Notes under the pieces: generated by a model
What the model saw: the letters and a program-made list of their open reading frames with translations, nothing else
What the model was told of the DNA's origin: nothing
Databases searched by the model: none
Shown here: positions 26,601 to 34,482 of the stretch, piece by piece
How the letters are laid out: each line of letters opens with the position of its first letter
Position numbering within the stretch: position 1 is the stretch's first letter
Position numbers and translations under genes: made by a program
NCBI RefSeq assembly: GCF_009857445.1
Contig: NZ_WWCN01000001.1
Coordinates: 434,001 to 498,000, forward strand
Reading direction: 5' to 3'
Length of the DNA: 64,000 nucleotides
From: Duganella flavida
GTDB taxonomy: Bacteria > Pseudomonadota > Gammaproteobacteria > Burkholderiales > Burkholderiaceae_D

Positions 26601-27481
26601 GCCGCGCGGTCCCACGCATCGTCAGCCGATTGCAGGCGGTGCAGCGCGTGTATCAGCGCGTCGCTGCCGGTGAGCGACACCGCCACCAGGTCGGCCTGCA
26701 TTTCCATCTCGCGCGACAGGGCGCGCTGCATGATGACCACCACGCGGAACGCCGACTCCACCAGCGAACGTATTGACCAGACGATCAACTGCAGCACCAT
26801 CACGCCGGCACGCACGCGCAGGTCGATGCGCGCCAGGCCGTTGAGGAAGCCGTCGATCTTGTCGCGGCGCGACACCAGGTCACCGGTGATTTGCTGCGCC
26901 ACATAGACCCAGCGCCCCACCGCCATCGAGCGTTGCGCAAAGTGGCCGAATTCGTGCGCCAGCACGGCGCGCAGTTCGCCGCGATTCAGCACGTTCACCA
27001 GCGCCAGCCCGATCTCCAGGTTTTTCTTCGACGGCACGATCAGGTTAAACAGCGACAGGTCGTAGAACACGGCGGCATTCACCCGCTCCGATAAAAACAC
27101 CTTGTGCGGACGCGGCGCACCGGCGGCATCTGCCAGCTCGTTCAGGAATTCAAACAGGCGCGGTTGCTCCTCGCGCTTCAGTTCCACCAGTCCGTCCACA
27201 TTGGCGTTGCGGACTGCGAATATCCCCTTCAGCATGACGAAGGCGAAGAACAACGCGCAAGCGGCGATCAGGTAGCCCCAGCCCACGTTCCGGCCGTCCG
27301 GGTCGGCCTGGAACACCAGCCGGTACGCGGTCAGCAGGAACCATCCCGCCAGGGCAAAATACAGCAGCACAAACGCCAGCAGCCCGGCAACCGCCAGCCG
27401 CGCGCTGTTCTTGTACGACGCCGACGGCTGGGCCAATTTGGCCAGTAATTCGGCGGATGGATTGTGATTGGCGGTGCCCAC
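23681..27481 (-). CDS. very large M48-family membrane metallopeptidase
   Basis: Membrane-bound zinc peptidase of 1266 residues, about four times the length of HtpX. Two helices (about 29-53 and 68-90) precede the M48 domain, whose zinc site is HEFGH (176-180) with the third ligand E260 in EMQAD. A hydrophobic stretch lies at about 225-252. A long helical region with coiled-coil character (about 420-640) follows, then another membrane helix (near GFARLAAAGGIVAVVLGVGS), then a C-terminal domain with TPR-like helices. The start is GTG with GGGAG nine bases upstream. The function of the C-terminal two thirds is unknown; the layout resembles a quality-control peptidase with its own substrate-recognition part. 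Confidence 0.82.
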   Translation of the reverse strand: MGTANHNPSAELLAKLAQPSASYKNSARLAVAGLLAFVLLYFALAGWFLLTAYRLVFQADPDGRNVGWGYLIAACALFFAFVMLKGIFAVRNANVDGLVELKREEQPRLFEFLNELADAAGAPRPHKVFLSERVNAAVFYDLSLFNLIVPSKKNLEIGLALVNVLNRGELRAVLAHEFGHFAQRSMAVGRWVYVAQQITGDLVSRRDKIDGFLNGLARIDLRVRAGVMVLQLIVWSIRSLVESAFRVVVIMQRALSREMEMQADLVAVSLTGSDALIHALHRLQSADDAWDRAAQFAFSEKAAGRPPRDVFALQSLVLQRMADILDDASYGQVPSLPQENPSEHRVFKAELAQPPRMWQTHPLNHEREANAKRIYVQAEIDPASAWSLFDQPLKLREDMTRHLLTGEEHEPAPLEDSLHKLGKVFRREHYKQRYCGVYFGRALARHVDKVEQLREPSRSAPLEVLARMYPESLKELVQRRRALEGEAGQLQALIAGVMTARDGVVRLRGEEYTLPQLPAALEKVKAELEEVHAQLHAHDLQCRSWHRSAAAQMGGGWAEYLDGLLALIHYAEHSEADLLDLQGLMRNTIAVATATGKSTDSQVADVVIDANYVHALMEKIYKDSPTLVIDAKLKKRLGVDQGWVFMLGEFGLPLCSRETVNEWLGAVDSWVQHYANSLSALRSAALEQLLITEALIAKHARMRKPVQPAPEPSRAPSSYALLPPGGERQRRTKLSWWARFQRADGWLPGFARLAAAGGIVAVVLGVGSVSSKATLIVYNGLAHQLDITIDGERLRIAPLDHHQQDVVSQRSLHIETRTMEGELVEAFDSDALDTGANGVYNVAAAAPLVEWTNTYGSAQAVPERRLNAPRWLQSHADVLFAKPPESISTKSGGGTRTVLEGLAKYSPSQQLSILEQDKERDRLITLHARWDDTMQEHTDDWLMLAVRNGHADILAERLKRTPEDVNLLRAEQEAQPDRTPAFCAKYDAMSASKPESADLKYIALRCQKDSIAADQQMLAAHKRWPYNPWLAYSAAYIYMQGLNPQQAIQELKVVRVQLPPLAPAASLELARLHRLAADGENVIRLANKSPELERLLMYERGEGKPDAPERAYAKLQAGELAQALASSMGNDWQQAQVLRLAAASDGASADMVKRALALPPEQGMDGATVPLSIALALKHGADPKPYMEISAKAYDRYHAPMMAFLSALKRGQDPLASETILLGRVPMEVRAYAYGAGMVLLGPKTPPAWRQFNRRLLFASERPFFR

Positions 27482-27555
27482 TGATGCAACTCCCGGTAAT
27501 TATTAGAAAAACAAATAATACCTTAGTGCAACACGTTTGTTTCGTTTTTGATAAA

Positions 27556-27594
27556 TAAAAAAGGCGCCCCCGGTGTGAACCGAAGGCGCCTTGC
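27556..27594 (-). terminator. intrinsic terminator of the indolepyruvate oxidoreductase gene
   Basis: On the minus strand AAGGCGCC and GGCGCCTT form the stem, followed by TTTTTTATTTATC. It lies just after the stop at 27611 and separates that gene from the M48 gene. Confidence 0.85.
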
Positions 27595-27610
27595 AAAAGG
27601 GCTTTGAAGC

Positions 27611-30600
27611 TTAGGCGGCGTGCGGAGCGGTCGCTTCGACTGGCTTGCCGAACGCCGCCAGCAGCGTGGCTTCCTTCTGCTTAGCCGCTTTCAAGTGGCG
27701 TTCCTTCACGTGGCCGTAGCCGCGGATGTCTTCAGGGATGCTGGCGATAGCCACCGCTTGCGACAGGTTATCCGCCGTTAGCTTAGGCAGCAGGCCGGTC
27801 ACGGTCTGGCGGTACTCGCCGATCAGGGCGCGCTCCATCTTGCGTTCTTCCGTGTAGCCGAAGACATCCAGCGCCGTGCCGCGCAGGCCTTTGAACTTGG
27901 CCAGCATGCCGAAGGCTTTCAGCATCCATGGACCGTATTCCTTCTTGATCAAATGGCCTTGCGCGTCATGCTTGGCCATCAGCGGCGGCGCGAGGTGGAA
28001 TTTCAGCTTGATGTCGCCGTCGAACATGCCGGCGATTTTCTGCTGGAACGCGCCGTCGCTGTACAGGCGTGCGACTTCGTATTCGTCCTTGTAGGCCATC
28101 AGCTTGTAGTAGTAGCGCGCGACGGCTTCGGTCAGGCGGGTGCTCTTACCCAGCTTGCCCTCTTCCGCGCGGATCTGTTCAACAAACGATTTATACTGTT
28201 TAGCATAATTCGCGTCCTGATACGCGGTCAGCAGCTCCACGCGCTTGGCGATCAGGTCATCCAGCGTCTGGATGCGTTTGAACTCGATTACCTTAGCCGG
28301 CGTGGTCAACTTGGTCACGGAGCCCAAGTCATGCGCCGCAGTACGGCCCCAGTTGAAGGCAGCCTTGTTGAAGGCCACCGACACGCCGTTCAGCTCAATC
28401 GCCTTGATCAGCGAGGCTTCCGTCAGCGGCACGTGGCCTTTCTGGAAGGCGTAGCCCAGCATGAACATATTGGTGGCGATGGAGTCACCCATCAGCGCGG
28501 TGGCGATCTGGCCAGCGTCGACGAAGTCCACGTTGTCGTTGCCGCAGGCGCGGATGATTTCACTGCGCGAGCCGGCGTCCGGGAACTGCCAGTCAGGGTT
28601 CTTCACAAACGCCGCGGTCGAAGAGCCGGTCGAGTTGATCATCGCATGCGTGCGGCCTTCGCCCATGCGCGACAAGGCGTCGCGCGAGGCGGTGACGATC
28701 AAATCGCAGCCGACCACCAGATCGGCACTACCGGTGCCGACGCGGGTCGAATGCAAATCGGCCTGCTTGTCCGCCAGGCGCACGTGCGACATCACCGGGC
28801 CGCCCTTCTGCGCCAGGCCGCTCATATCCAGCACGATGGCGCCTTTGTTCTCGACGTGGGCCGCCATTGCCAGGATCTGGCCGACGGTTACCACGCCGGT
28901 GCCGCCGATGCCGGTGATCAGGATGCCGTACGGCTGCGCAGTCGAAGGCAGCACAGGTGTCGGCAGCACTGCTTGCGGGCCATCGCCGACAGTAGCTTTC
29001 TTCGGTTTCTTCAACGCGCCGCCTTCCACCGTCACAAAGCTCGGGCAGAAACCGGTGGTGCAGGAGAAGTCCTTGTTGCACGAGGATTGGTTGATCTGAC
29101 GCTTGCGGCCCAAATCAGTTTCCAACGGCTCCACCGAAAGGCAATTGGACTGCACCGAGCAGTCGCCGCAACCTTCGCACACGGCTTCGTTGATCACAGC
29201 GCGTTTGGCTGGATCAGGGTATTCGTTACGTTTCCGGCGGCGGCGTTTTTCGGAGGCACAGGTCTGGTCGTAGATCATGGCCGACACGCCCGGCTTGTCG
29301 CGCAGTTCGCGCTGCACGTCCATCAATTCGCTGCGATGGCGCACGGTGACGCCCGGCGCCCAGTTGTAATCCGATGGATATTTCTCCGGTTCGTCGGTGA
29401 CCACAATAATCGGCGTCACGCCTTCCGCCGCGATCTGGCGCGAGATCATGCCTGGATCGAGCGGACCATCGAACTGCTGGCCGCCGGTCATCGCCACTGC
29501 GTCGTTGAACAGAATCTTGTAGGTGATATTGACCTTGGCCGCCACGGCGGCGCGGATCGCCAGTATCCCCGAGTGGAAGTAAGTGCCGTCGCCAAGATTG
29601 GTGAACACGTGCTTCTCGTTGGTGAACGGCGCCTGGCCTACCCACGTCACGCCTTCCGCGCCCATGTGGGTGAAGGTCGAGGTCTCGCGGTCCATCCACA
29701 GCACCATGTAGTGGCAGCCGATGCCGGCCAGTGCGCGCGAACCTTCCGGTACTTTGGTCGACGAATTGTGCGGGCAGCCGGAGCAGAAGAACGGCGTGCG
29801 GTCGGTCTGCGGATTGCCTTTGGTCGGCAGCGTTTTCAGCGCCGCTTCTTTCGCTTCCAGATACGCCACACGTTCCTGCACGCGCTTGGCGACAGGATGG
29901 CCGGCGCAGTAGTGCGCAATGCGCGATGCGATGGCGCGCGCGATCTGCGCTGGATTCAGTTCGTAGGTTGCCGGCAGCAGCCAGTCACCGTGACCGGTCT
30001 TGCCCTTGTTGCTCCACTCGCCGGTGTCGTCGAACTTGCCGACCACGCGTGGACGTTCGCCGTCCGGCAGGTTGTACAGCTCTTCCTTCAGCGCGTATTC
30101 GAGAATCTGGCGCTTCTCTTCCACCACCAGGATCTCATCGAGACCCTTAGCAAATTCGTGCACGCCGTCCGCTTCCAGCGGCCAGGTCATGCCGATCTTG
30201 TACAGGCGGATGCCGATATCGGCAGCGGCTTGCTCGTCGATGCCCAGGTCGGCCAGCGCCTGGCGCGTGTCCAGATACGATTTACCGGCGGTGATGATGC
30301 CGATCTTCGGCTTCGGCGAATCCCAAATAATTTTGTTCAGCTTATTCGCGCGGCAGTAGGCCAGCGCGGCGTACCACTTGTAGCTGTTCATGCGGACTTC
30401 CATGTCCAGCACCGTGTCCGGCCAGCGGATATTCAGACCGCCTTCCGGCAGCTCAAAGTCGGTTGGCAGTTCGATCTGCACGCGGTCTGGATCGAAGTCC
30501 ACCACCGCGCCCGATTCGATGATATCGGTCACGCACTTCATCGACACCCACAGGCCGGTGTAGCGGCTCATGGCCCATGCGTGCAGACCATAATCGATGT

Positions 30601-31186
30601 ATTCCTGCACCGAGGATGGATACAGCACCGGAATGCCGCAGGCGTTCAGGATGTGGTCTGACTGGTGCGCGGTGGACGAGGACTTGGCCGCGTGGTCGTC
30701 GCCGGCCAGTACCAGTACGCCGCCGTTCTTCGCAGAGCCGGCGTTGTTGGCGTGTTTGAACACGTCGCCGCAGCGGTCAACGCCGGGGCCTTTGCCGTAC
30801 CACATGGAGAATACGCCGTCGTATTTGGCGTCCTGGAACAAGTTCGTTTGCTGCGTGCCCCAGACGGCGGTCGCCGCGAGGTCTTCGTTCATCCCTGGAT
30901 GGAATTTGACGTGGTGTTGGTCGAGGTACTTCTTGGCCTTCATGGCCGTCATGTCAACGCTGGTGACCGGCGAACCGCGATAGCCAGTGATATAGCCTGC
31001 GGTGTTGAGGCCTGCTTTGAGGTCGCGTTCACGCTGCATCATCGGCAGGCGGATCAGCGCCTGGGTGCCGGTCATAAAAGCGCGGCCGCGTTCCAGCGTC
31101 CATTTGTCGTCGAGCGTGATGTCATTCGGCTCAGTGGTCAACTGCGTAGCCGGATCTAGCTGCGTACCCTTGTGAGGTGCATTCAT
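27611..31186 (-). CDS. indolepyruvate ferredoxin oxidoreductase family protein
   Basis: Fused thiamine-diphosphate 2-oxoacid:ferredoxin oxidoreductase that oxidatively decarboxylates arylpyruvates, probably in aromatic amino-acid catabolism. The 1191-residue product carries the alpha-type pyrimidine-binding and TPP-binding regions, a central iron-sulfur segment (CEGCGDCSVQSNC, then CNKDFSCTTGFCPSF) and a gamma-type domain beginning ILITGIGGTGVVTVGQIL. The start is ATG 31186, preceded by TTGGAGACAAC; the open frame runs 32 codons further with no family match. An Lrp-type regulator is divergent from it, fitting control by an amino acid. Confidence 0.92.
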   Translation of the reverse strand: MNAPHKGTQLDPATQLTTEPNDITLDDKWTLERGRAFMTGTQALIRLPMMQRERDLKAGLNTAGYITGYRGSPVTSVDMTAMKAKKYLDQHHVKFHPGMNEDLAATAVWGTQQTNLFQDAKYDGVFSMWYGKGPGVDRCGDVFKHANNAGSAKNGGVLVLAGDDHAAKSSSTAHQSDHILNACGIPVLYPSSVQEYIDYGLHAWAMSRYTGLWVSMKCVTDIIESGAVVDFDPDRVQIELPTDFELPEGGLNIRWPDTVLDMEVRMNSYKWYAALAYCRANKLNKIIWDSPKPKIGIITAGKSYLDTRQALADLGIDEQAAADIGIRLYKIGMTWPLEADGVHEFAKGLDEILVVEEKRQILEYALKEELYNLPDGERPRVVGKFDDTGEWSNKGKTGHGDWLLPATYELNPAQIARAIASRIAHYCAGHPVAKRVQERVAYLEAKEAALKTLPTKGNPQTDRTPFFCSGCPHNSSTKVPEGSRALAGIGCHYMVLWMDRETSTFTHMGAEGVTWVGQAPFTNEKHVFTNLGDGTYFHSGILAIRAAVAAKVNITYKILFNDAVAMTGGQQFDGPLDPGMISRQIAAEGVTPIIVVTDEPEKYPSDYNWAPGVTVRHRSELMDVQRELRDKPGVSAMIYDQTCASEKRRRRKRNEYPDPAKRAVINEAVCEGCGDCSVQSNCLSVEPLETDLGRKRQINQSSCNKDFSCTTGFCPSFVTVEGGALKKPKKATVGDGPQAVLPTPVLPSTAQPYGILITGIGGTGVVTVGQILAMAAHVENKGAIVLDMSGLAQKGGPVMSHVRLADKQADLHSTRVGTGSADLVVGCDLIVTASRDALSRMGEGRTHAMINSTGSSTAAFVKNPDWQFPDAGSRSEIIRACGNDNVDFVDAGQIATALMGDSIATNMFMLGYAFQKGHVPLTEASLIKAIELNGVSVAFNKAAFNWGRTAAHDLGSVTKLTTPAKVIEFKRIQTLDDLIAKRVELLTAYQDANYAKQYKSFVEQIRAEEGKLGKSTRLTEAVARYYYKLMAYKDEYEVARLYSDGAFQQKIAGMFDGDIKLKFHLAPPLMAKHDAQGHLIKKEYGPWMLKAFGMLAKFKGLRGTALDVFGYTEERKMERALIGEYRQTVTGLLPKLTADNLSQAVAIASIPEDIRGYGHVKERHLKAAKQKEATLLAAFGKPVEATAPHAA

Positions 31187-31304
31187 GTTGTCTCCAATAT
31201 TCTGTCCGGTGCTTGGTCTAAGTGCTTTGCTACCAGTAGCGCACAGTATAGACCTGCGGCGTCGGCAGAAAATTGCAAACAATTCGCGTGCGTGCGCAAT
31301 TTGA

Positions 31305-31317
31305 GCAATAATATTGC
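31305..31317. promoter_or_regulatory. candidate Lrp-type operator
   Basis: GCAATA-A-TATTGC is a perfect 6+1+6 AT-rich palindrome in the 158-base gap between the divergent oxidoreductase and Lrp genes. Further TTGC/GCAA half-sites lie at 31274-31300. Position and base composition fit an Lrp/AsnC site, but no protein-binding data exist here. Confidence 0.5.
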
Positions 31318-31344
31318 CCTCAACACCGAATTCCCGAGGTATTT

Positions 31345-31866
31345 ATGACCAAAATCGCATTGGATAAAACCGATCGCAAGATTCTGTCCATCTTGCAGGC
31401 CGACGGCCGGCTGTCGAACCAAGACGTGGCCGAGCAGGTCGCCCTGTCGCCGTCACCCTGCCTGCGCCGCATCAAGCGGCTGGAAGAAGCGGGCGTGATC
31501 CGCCAATACGTGGCGCTGCTGGACCCGGACAAAATCGGCCTTGGCCTGCTGGCCTATGTGAACGTGCGGCTGGAAAAGCACAGCGAAGCGGCGGCGCATA
31601 GCAACGCGCGCGCGCTGGGCGCAGCCAACGCCCCGCCGTCGCCACGCGCCGATTTCGCGGAGTCGGTGGCGCAGTGGCCCGAAGTAGTAGCCTGCTACGC
31701 CATGACCGGAGAGATGGACTACCTGCTGCGCGTGCACGTGGAAGACATGGACCACTTCTCGCGCTTCATGATGGCGACGCTGCTGCGCCATCCGGCAGTG
31801 CTGGACGTGAAATCCTCGTTCGCCCTGCAGCGCGTCAAGGACACCACAGCCCTGCCGCTGGTGTGA
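31345..31866 (+). CDS. Lrp/AsnC-family transcriptional regulator
   Basis: Amino-acid-responsive regulator of 173 residues. The N-terminal helix-turn-helix (about 5-60; LDKTDRKILSILQADGRLSN, SPSPCLRRIKRLEEAG) is followed by a RAM effector domain (about 68-165). An Ala/Pro-rich insertion (around residues 85-105) makes the RAM domain longer than in most Lrp proteins. It is divergent from the indolepyruvate oxidoreductase gene and probably activates it in response to aromatic amino acids or their keto acids. Confidence 0.9.
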   Translation: MTKIALDKTDRKILSILQADGRLSNQDVAEQVALSPSPCLRRIKRLEEAGVIRQYVALLDPDKIGLGLLAYVNVRLEKHSEAAAHSNARALGAANAPPSPRADFAESVAQWPEVVACYAMTGEMDYLLRVHVEDMDHFSRFMMATLLRHPAVLDVKSSFALQRVKDTTALPLV

Positions 31867-31879
31867 TTTGAAAGTGTAA

Positions 31880-32491
31880 CTACTTGCGGCCGAACAGGCG
31901 GCCCAGCCATTTGCTGGCGATGCGCTTGTTGGCTTTGTAGGTGTAGTCCAGCACCGCGAACTGTTCGTCCAGCGCTTCTTGCAGCACGCTGGCCGGATTG
32001 GCCGGCGGCAGCTTGAGGTAGGCATCGGCCTCGCCGTAGTCGCGGTGGATTTCCATGCCGGCTTTTTTCGCGATGTGCATCATGGTCTTGTTGGACGACA
32101 GGCAGTGCATATACAGCGTGTCTACGTCGTTGTTGCGGCAGTGGATGGCGGCGCGCTCGAACAGTTTGGAGCCGACACCCAGGCCGCGCGCCGATTTGCT
32201 GACTGAGACGCCGAATTCCGCTACCCGCTCCTTTTCAGTGGCGCTTTTTTTTTCATCGCGCGGCGCAAACGCCAGGTGGCCTACCGCCACCAGCTTGAAC
32301 AAGCGGTTGTACACGCCGAACACCATATCGCGCGAGAAGGTGATGCCGTTGACGTAGTTGGTGACCTGCTCGTCCGGCAGCACGGAGCCGAAGCGCAGCA
32401 AACGGTCGCTGTCTTCAAGATCGAGGAAGTGCTTGAGCATGCGGCGACGGTCGCGCTCACGCAGCTCCTTCACCAGCACGATCCTGCTCAT
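31880..32491 (-). CDS. GNAT-family N-acetyltransferase
   Basis: Predicted acetyl-CoA-dependent acyltransferase of 203 residues. The GNAT core spans about 15-165, with the acetyl-CoA loop SARGLGVGSKL (100-110) following strand EFGVSVSK. An Arg/Lys-rich tail ends RLFGRK. The ATG overlaps the cca stop by four bases (ATGA), so it is translationally coupled to cca; the open frame continues antisense-free into cca but that part is a shadow. Substrate unknown. Confidence 0.85.
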   Translation of the reverse strand: MSRIVLVKELRERDRRRMLKHFLDLEDSDRLLRFGSVLPDEQVTNYVNGITFSRDMVFGVYNRLFKLVAVGHLAFAPRDEKKSATEKERVAEFGVSVSKSARGLGVGSKLFERAAIHCRNNDVDTLYMHCLSSNKTMMHIAKKAGMEIHRDYGEADAYLKLPPANPASVLQEALDEQFAVLDYTYKANKRIASKWLGRLFGRK

Positions 32492-33732
32492 TCCGCGTCC
32501 TCTTCTTCCTTCAACACGTCTTTGACGGCGCGCACGCGCGCGGCATGCACGCGCTCCGGGATGCGTTGCGGATTGTCGGCGCAGGCCTGCGCGATTTCGC
32601 CGGCGTTGACGCCGCGTGCTGCGGCCAGTGCCGCTTCCAGATGCGCCAGTTGCGGGAACGGCGTGTCGGCATAGCTGGCACTCGGACCGATGCGGCCTTT
32701 GGAATCGCATTCGGTCGCCAGCAGCATTTGCGAGAAACGCGCTGGTTTGCGGAAAGCGTCGCAGCGCTCGAACAGCTTCACGATGGTGTTGGCGCGCAGC
32801 TGCAAGGCGCGGCCTACATTGCCATGTTCGCGCGTGGTCATTATGGCGAGGTCGCGGCATTCGGTCGGCACCCTGAGGCGCTTGCTCACCTGTTCCACCA
32901 GCTTGACGCCAAGGTCTTCGTGGCCGTGATGTGCGGGCCAGTTTTCCGGCGGCGTGGCGGCTTTGCCCAGGTCGTGCATCAGGCAGGCGAAGCGCGTCGG
33001 CAGGTCGCGATCCAGTTGCGCAGCGCAGTCGATCACTTGCAGCACGTGGATGCCGGTGTCGATTTCGGGATGCCATTTCTCCGGCTGCGGCACGCCCCAC
33101 AGCGCTTCCAGCTCCGGCAGGATGCGCGCCAGTGCGCCGCAATCGCGCAGCACTTCCAGCATGCGCGACGGCTTCTGTTCCATCAGTCCGCGCGACAGCT
33201 CCTGCCACACGCGCTCCGGCACCAGTGCATCGACTTCGCCCTGCTCCACCATCTGCTTCATCAACACATTGGTTTCGGGCGCGACGCGGAAATCAGCGAA
33301 ACGCGCGGCAAAGCGGGCCAGGCGCAGGATGCGTACCGGGTCTTCCGCGAAGGCATCCGAGACGTGGCGGAAGATGCGCTGCTCAAGATCGCGCCGGCCG
33401 CCGTATGGGTCGGTCAGCGTGCCGTCTTCGGCGCGGGCGATGGCGTTGATGGTCAGGTCGCGGCGGATCAAATCCTCTTCCAGCGTTACGTCGGCCGAGG
33501 TGTGGAACACAAAGCCTTTGTAGCCGGGCGCGGTTTTGCGTTCGGTGCGGGCCAGCGCATATTCTTCCTGCGTTTTCGGATGCAGAAACACAGGGAAGTC
33601 CTTGCCCACCGGACGGAAACCCTTGGCGATCATGTCGTCCGGCGTGGCGCCGACTACCACGTGATCGTGATCCTTGACCGGCAATCCAAGCAGCGCATCA
33701 CGCACCGCGCCGCCAACTACGTATGTTTGCAT
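32488..33732 (-). CDS. cca: multifunctional CCA-adding tRNA nucleotidyltransferase
   Basis: Adds or repairs the 3' CCA of tRNA. The 414-residue product has the class II nucleotidyltransferase head (VVGGAVRDALLGLPVKDHDHVV), the RRDLTINA motif and a C-terminal HD domain (LMHDLGKAATP), which in E. coli gives phosphohydrolase and phosphodiesterase activity. It is four bases downstream of the GST gene stop and overlaps the GNAT gene. Since all tRNA genes in this window encode CCA, its role here is mainly repair. Confidence 0.95.
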   Translation of the reverse strand: MQTYVVGGAVRDALLGLPVKDHDHVVVGATPDDMIAKGFRPVGKDFPVFLHPKTQEEYALARTERKTAPGYKGFVFHTSADVTLEEDLIRRDLTINAIARAEDGTLTDPYGGRRDLEQRIFRHVSDAFAEDPVRILRLARFAARFADFRVAPETNVLMKQMVEQGEVDALVPERVWQELSRGLMEQKPSRMLEVLRDCGALARILPELEALWGVPQPEKWHPEIDTGIHVLQVIDCAAQLDRDLPTRFACLMHDLGKAATPPENWPAHHGHEDLGVKLVEQVSKRLRVPTECRDLAIMTTREHGNVGRALQLRANTIVKLFERCDAFRKPARFSQMLLATECDSKGRIGPSASYADTPFPQLAHLEAALAAARGVNAGEIAQACADNPQRIPERVHAARVRAVKDVLKEEEDAE

Positions 33733-33736
33733 GATG

Positions 33737-34456
33737 CTAGTCCGGCATTTCTGCGTCGTGCTTGGGCGCCATTTCGGTTTCGTCCAGCGCTTCCTCGATC
33801 CAGCGCGCCACAGCAGGATGGGCCAGCACGCGCTGACAGTAGGCGTCCAGCGCCGGCGCCAGCGCCACGCCGTAGGTGCGGAAGCGGCACACTACCGGTG
33901 CGTAGTAAGCGTCGGCAATCGAGAACTCGCCGAACAAGAACTGGTGATGGCCGAAGCGCGACAGGCATTCTTCCCAGATTTCACTGATGCGGCCAATGTC
34001 GGCCTGCGTGCCCGGCGTACGGCCTTTGCCCGGATAGCTGCCGCGGATATTCATCGACATCGAGCTACGCAGGTCGCTGAAGCCAGCATGCATCTCGGCG
34101 CATACCGAACGCGCAATCGCGCGCGCCGCCACGTCCTGCGGCCACAGATGCAGTTCGGGGAACTGCTCGGCGAGGTATTCGCAAATCGCCAGGCTGTCCC
34201 AGATGGTCATCTCTTCACCGGCCAGCAGCACCGGCACGCGGCCCGAGGCCGAGTAGCTGCAAATGCGGTTGGCAGTATCGTCCTGGTCGAGCAGCACGCG
34301 CACTTCCTGGAACGGAATGCCGAAAGCGACCATCGCCACCCATGGACGCATCGACCACGACGAATAGTTCTTGTTGCCGATGACGAGCGTCAGGCCCGGC
34401 TCGCGCGCGGCGGCCAGCGTTTGCGACAGGCTAGGATCAAGTTGGGTAGTTTGCAT
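33737..34456 (-). CDS. glutathione S-transferase family protein
   Basis: Cytosolic GST-like protein of 239 residues. The N-terminal thioredoxin fold (about 22-100) has NKNYSSWSMRPWV, with a Ser-rich active-site region, and SGRVPVLLAGEEMTIWDSLAI, where VP and DS mark the glutathione site. The all-helical C-terminal domain follows, with FSIADAYYAPVV. It is the second gene of the slt-GST-cca-GNAT operon. Substrate unknown. Confidence 0.9.
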   Translation of the reverse strand: MQTTQLDPSLSQTLAAAREPGLTLVIGNKNYSSWSMRPWVAMVAFGIPFQEVRVLLDQDDTANRICSYSASGRVPVLLAGEEMTIWDSLAICEYLAEQFPELHLWPQDVAARAIARSVCAEMHAGFSDLRSSMSMNIRGSYPGKGRTPGTQADIGRISEIWEECLSRFGHHQFLFGEFSIADAYYAPVVCRFRTYGVALAPALDAYCQRVLAHPAVARWIEEALDETEMAPKHDAEMPD

Positions 34457-34482
34457 GATGCGTACGTCCTGTATGGTTGGTA

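Noticed and set aside
27953..30661. A 902-codon open frame on the plus strand
   Set aside because: It is entirely antisense to the well-supported indolepyruvate oxidoreductase gene. High GC at third codon positions leaves the opposite frame open, and its translation is rich in His, Arg and Gln with no domain.
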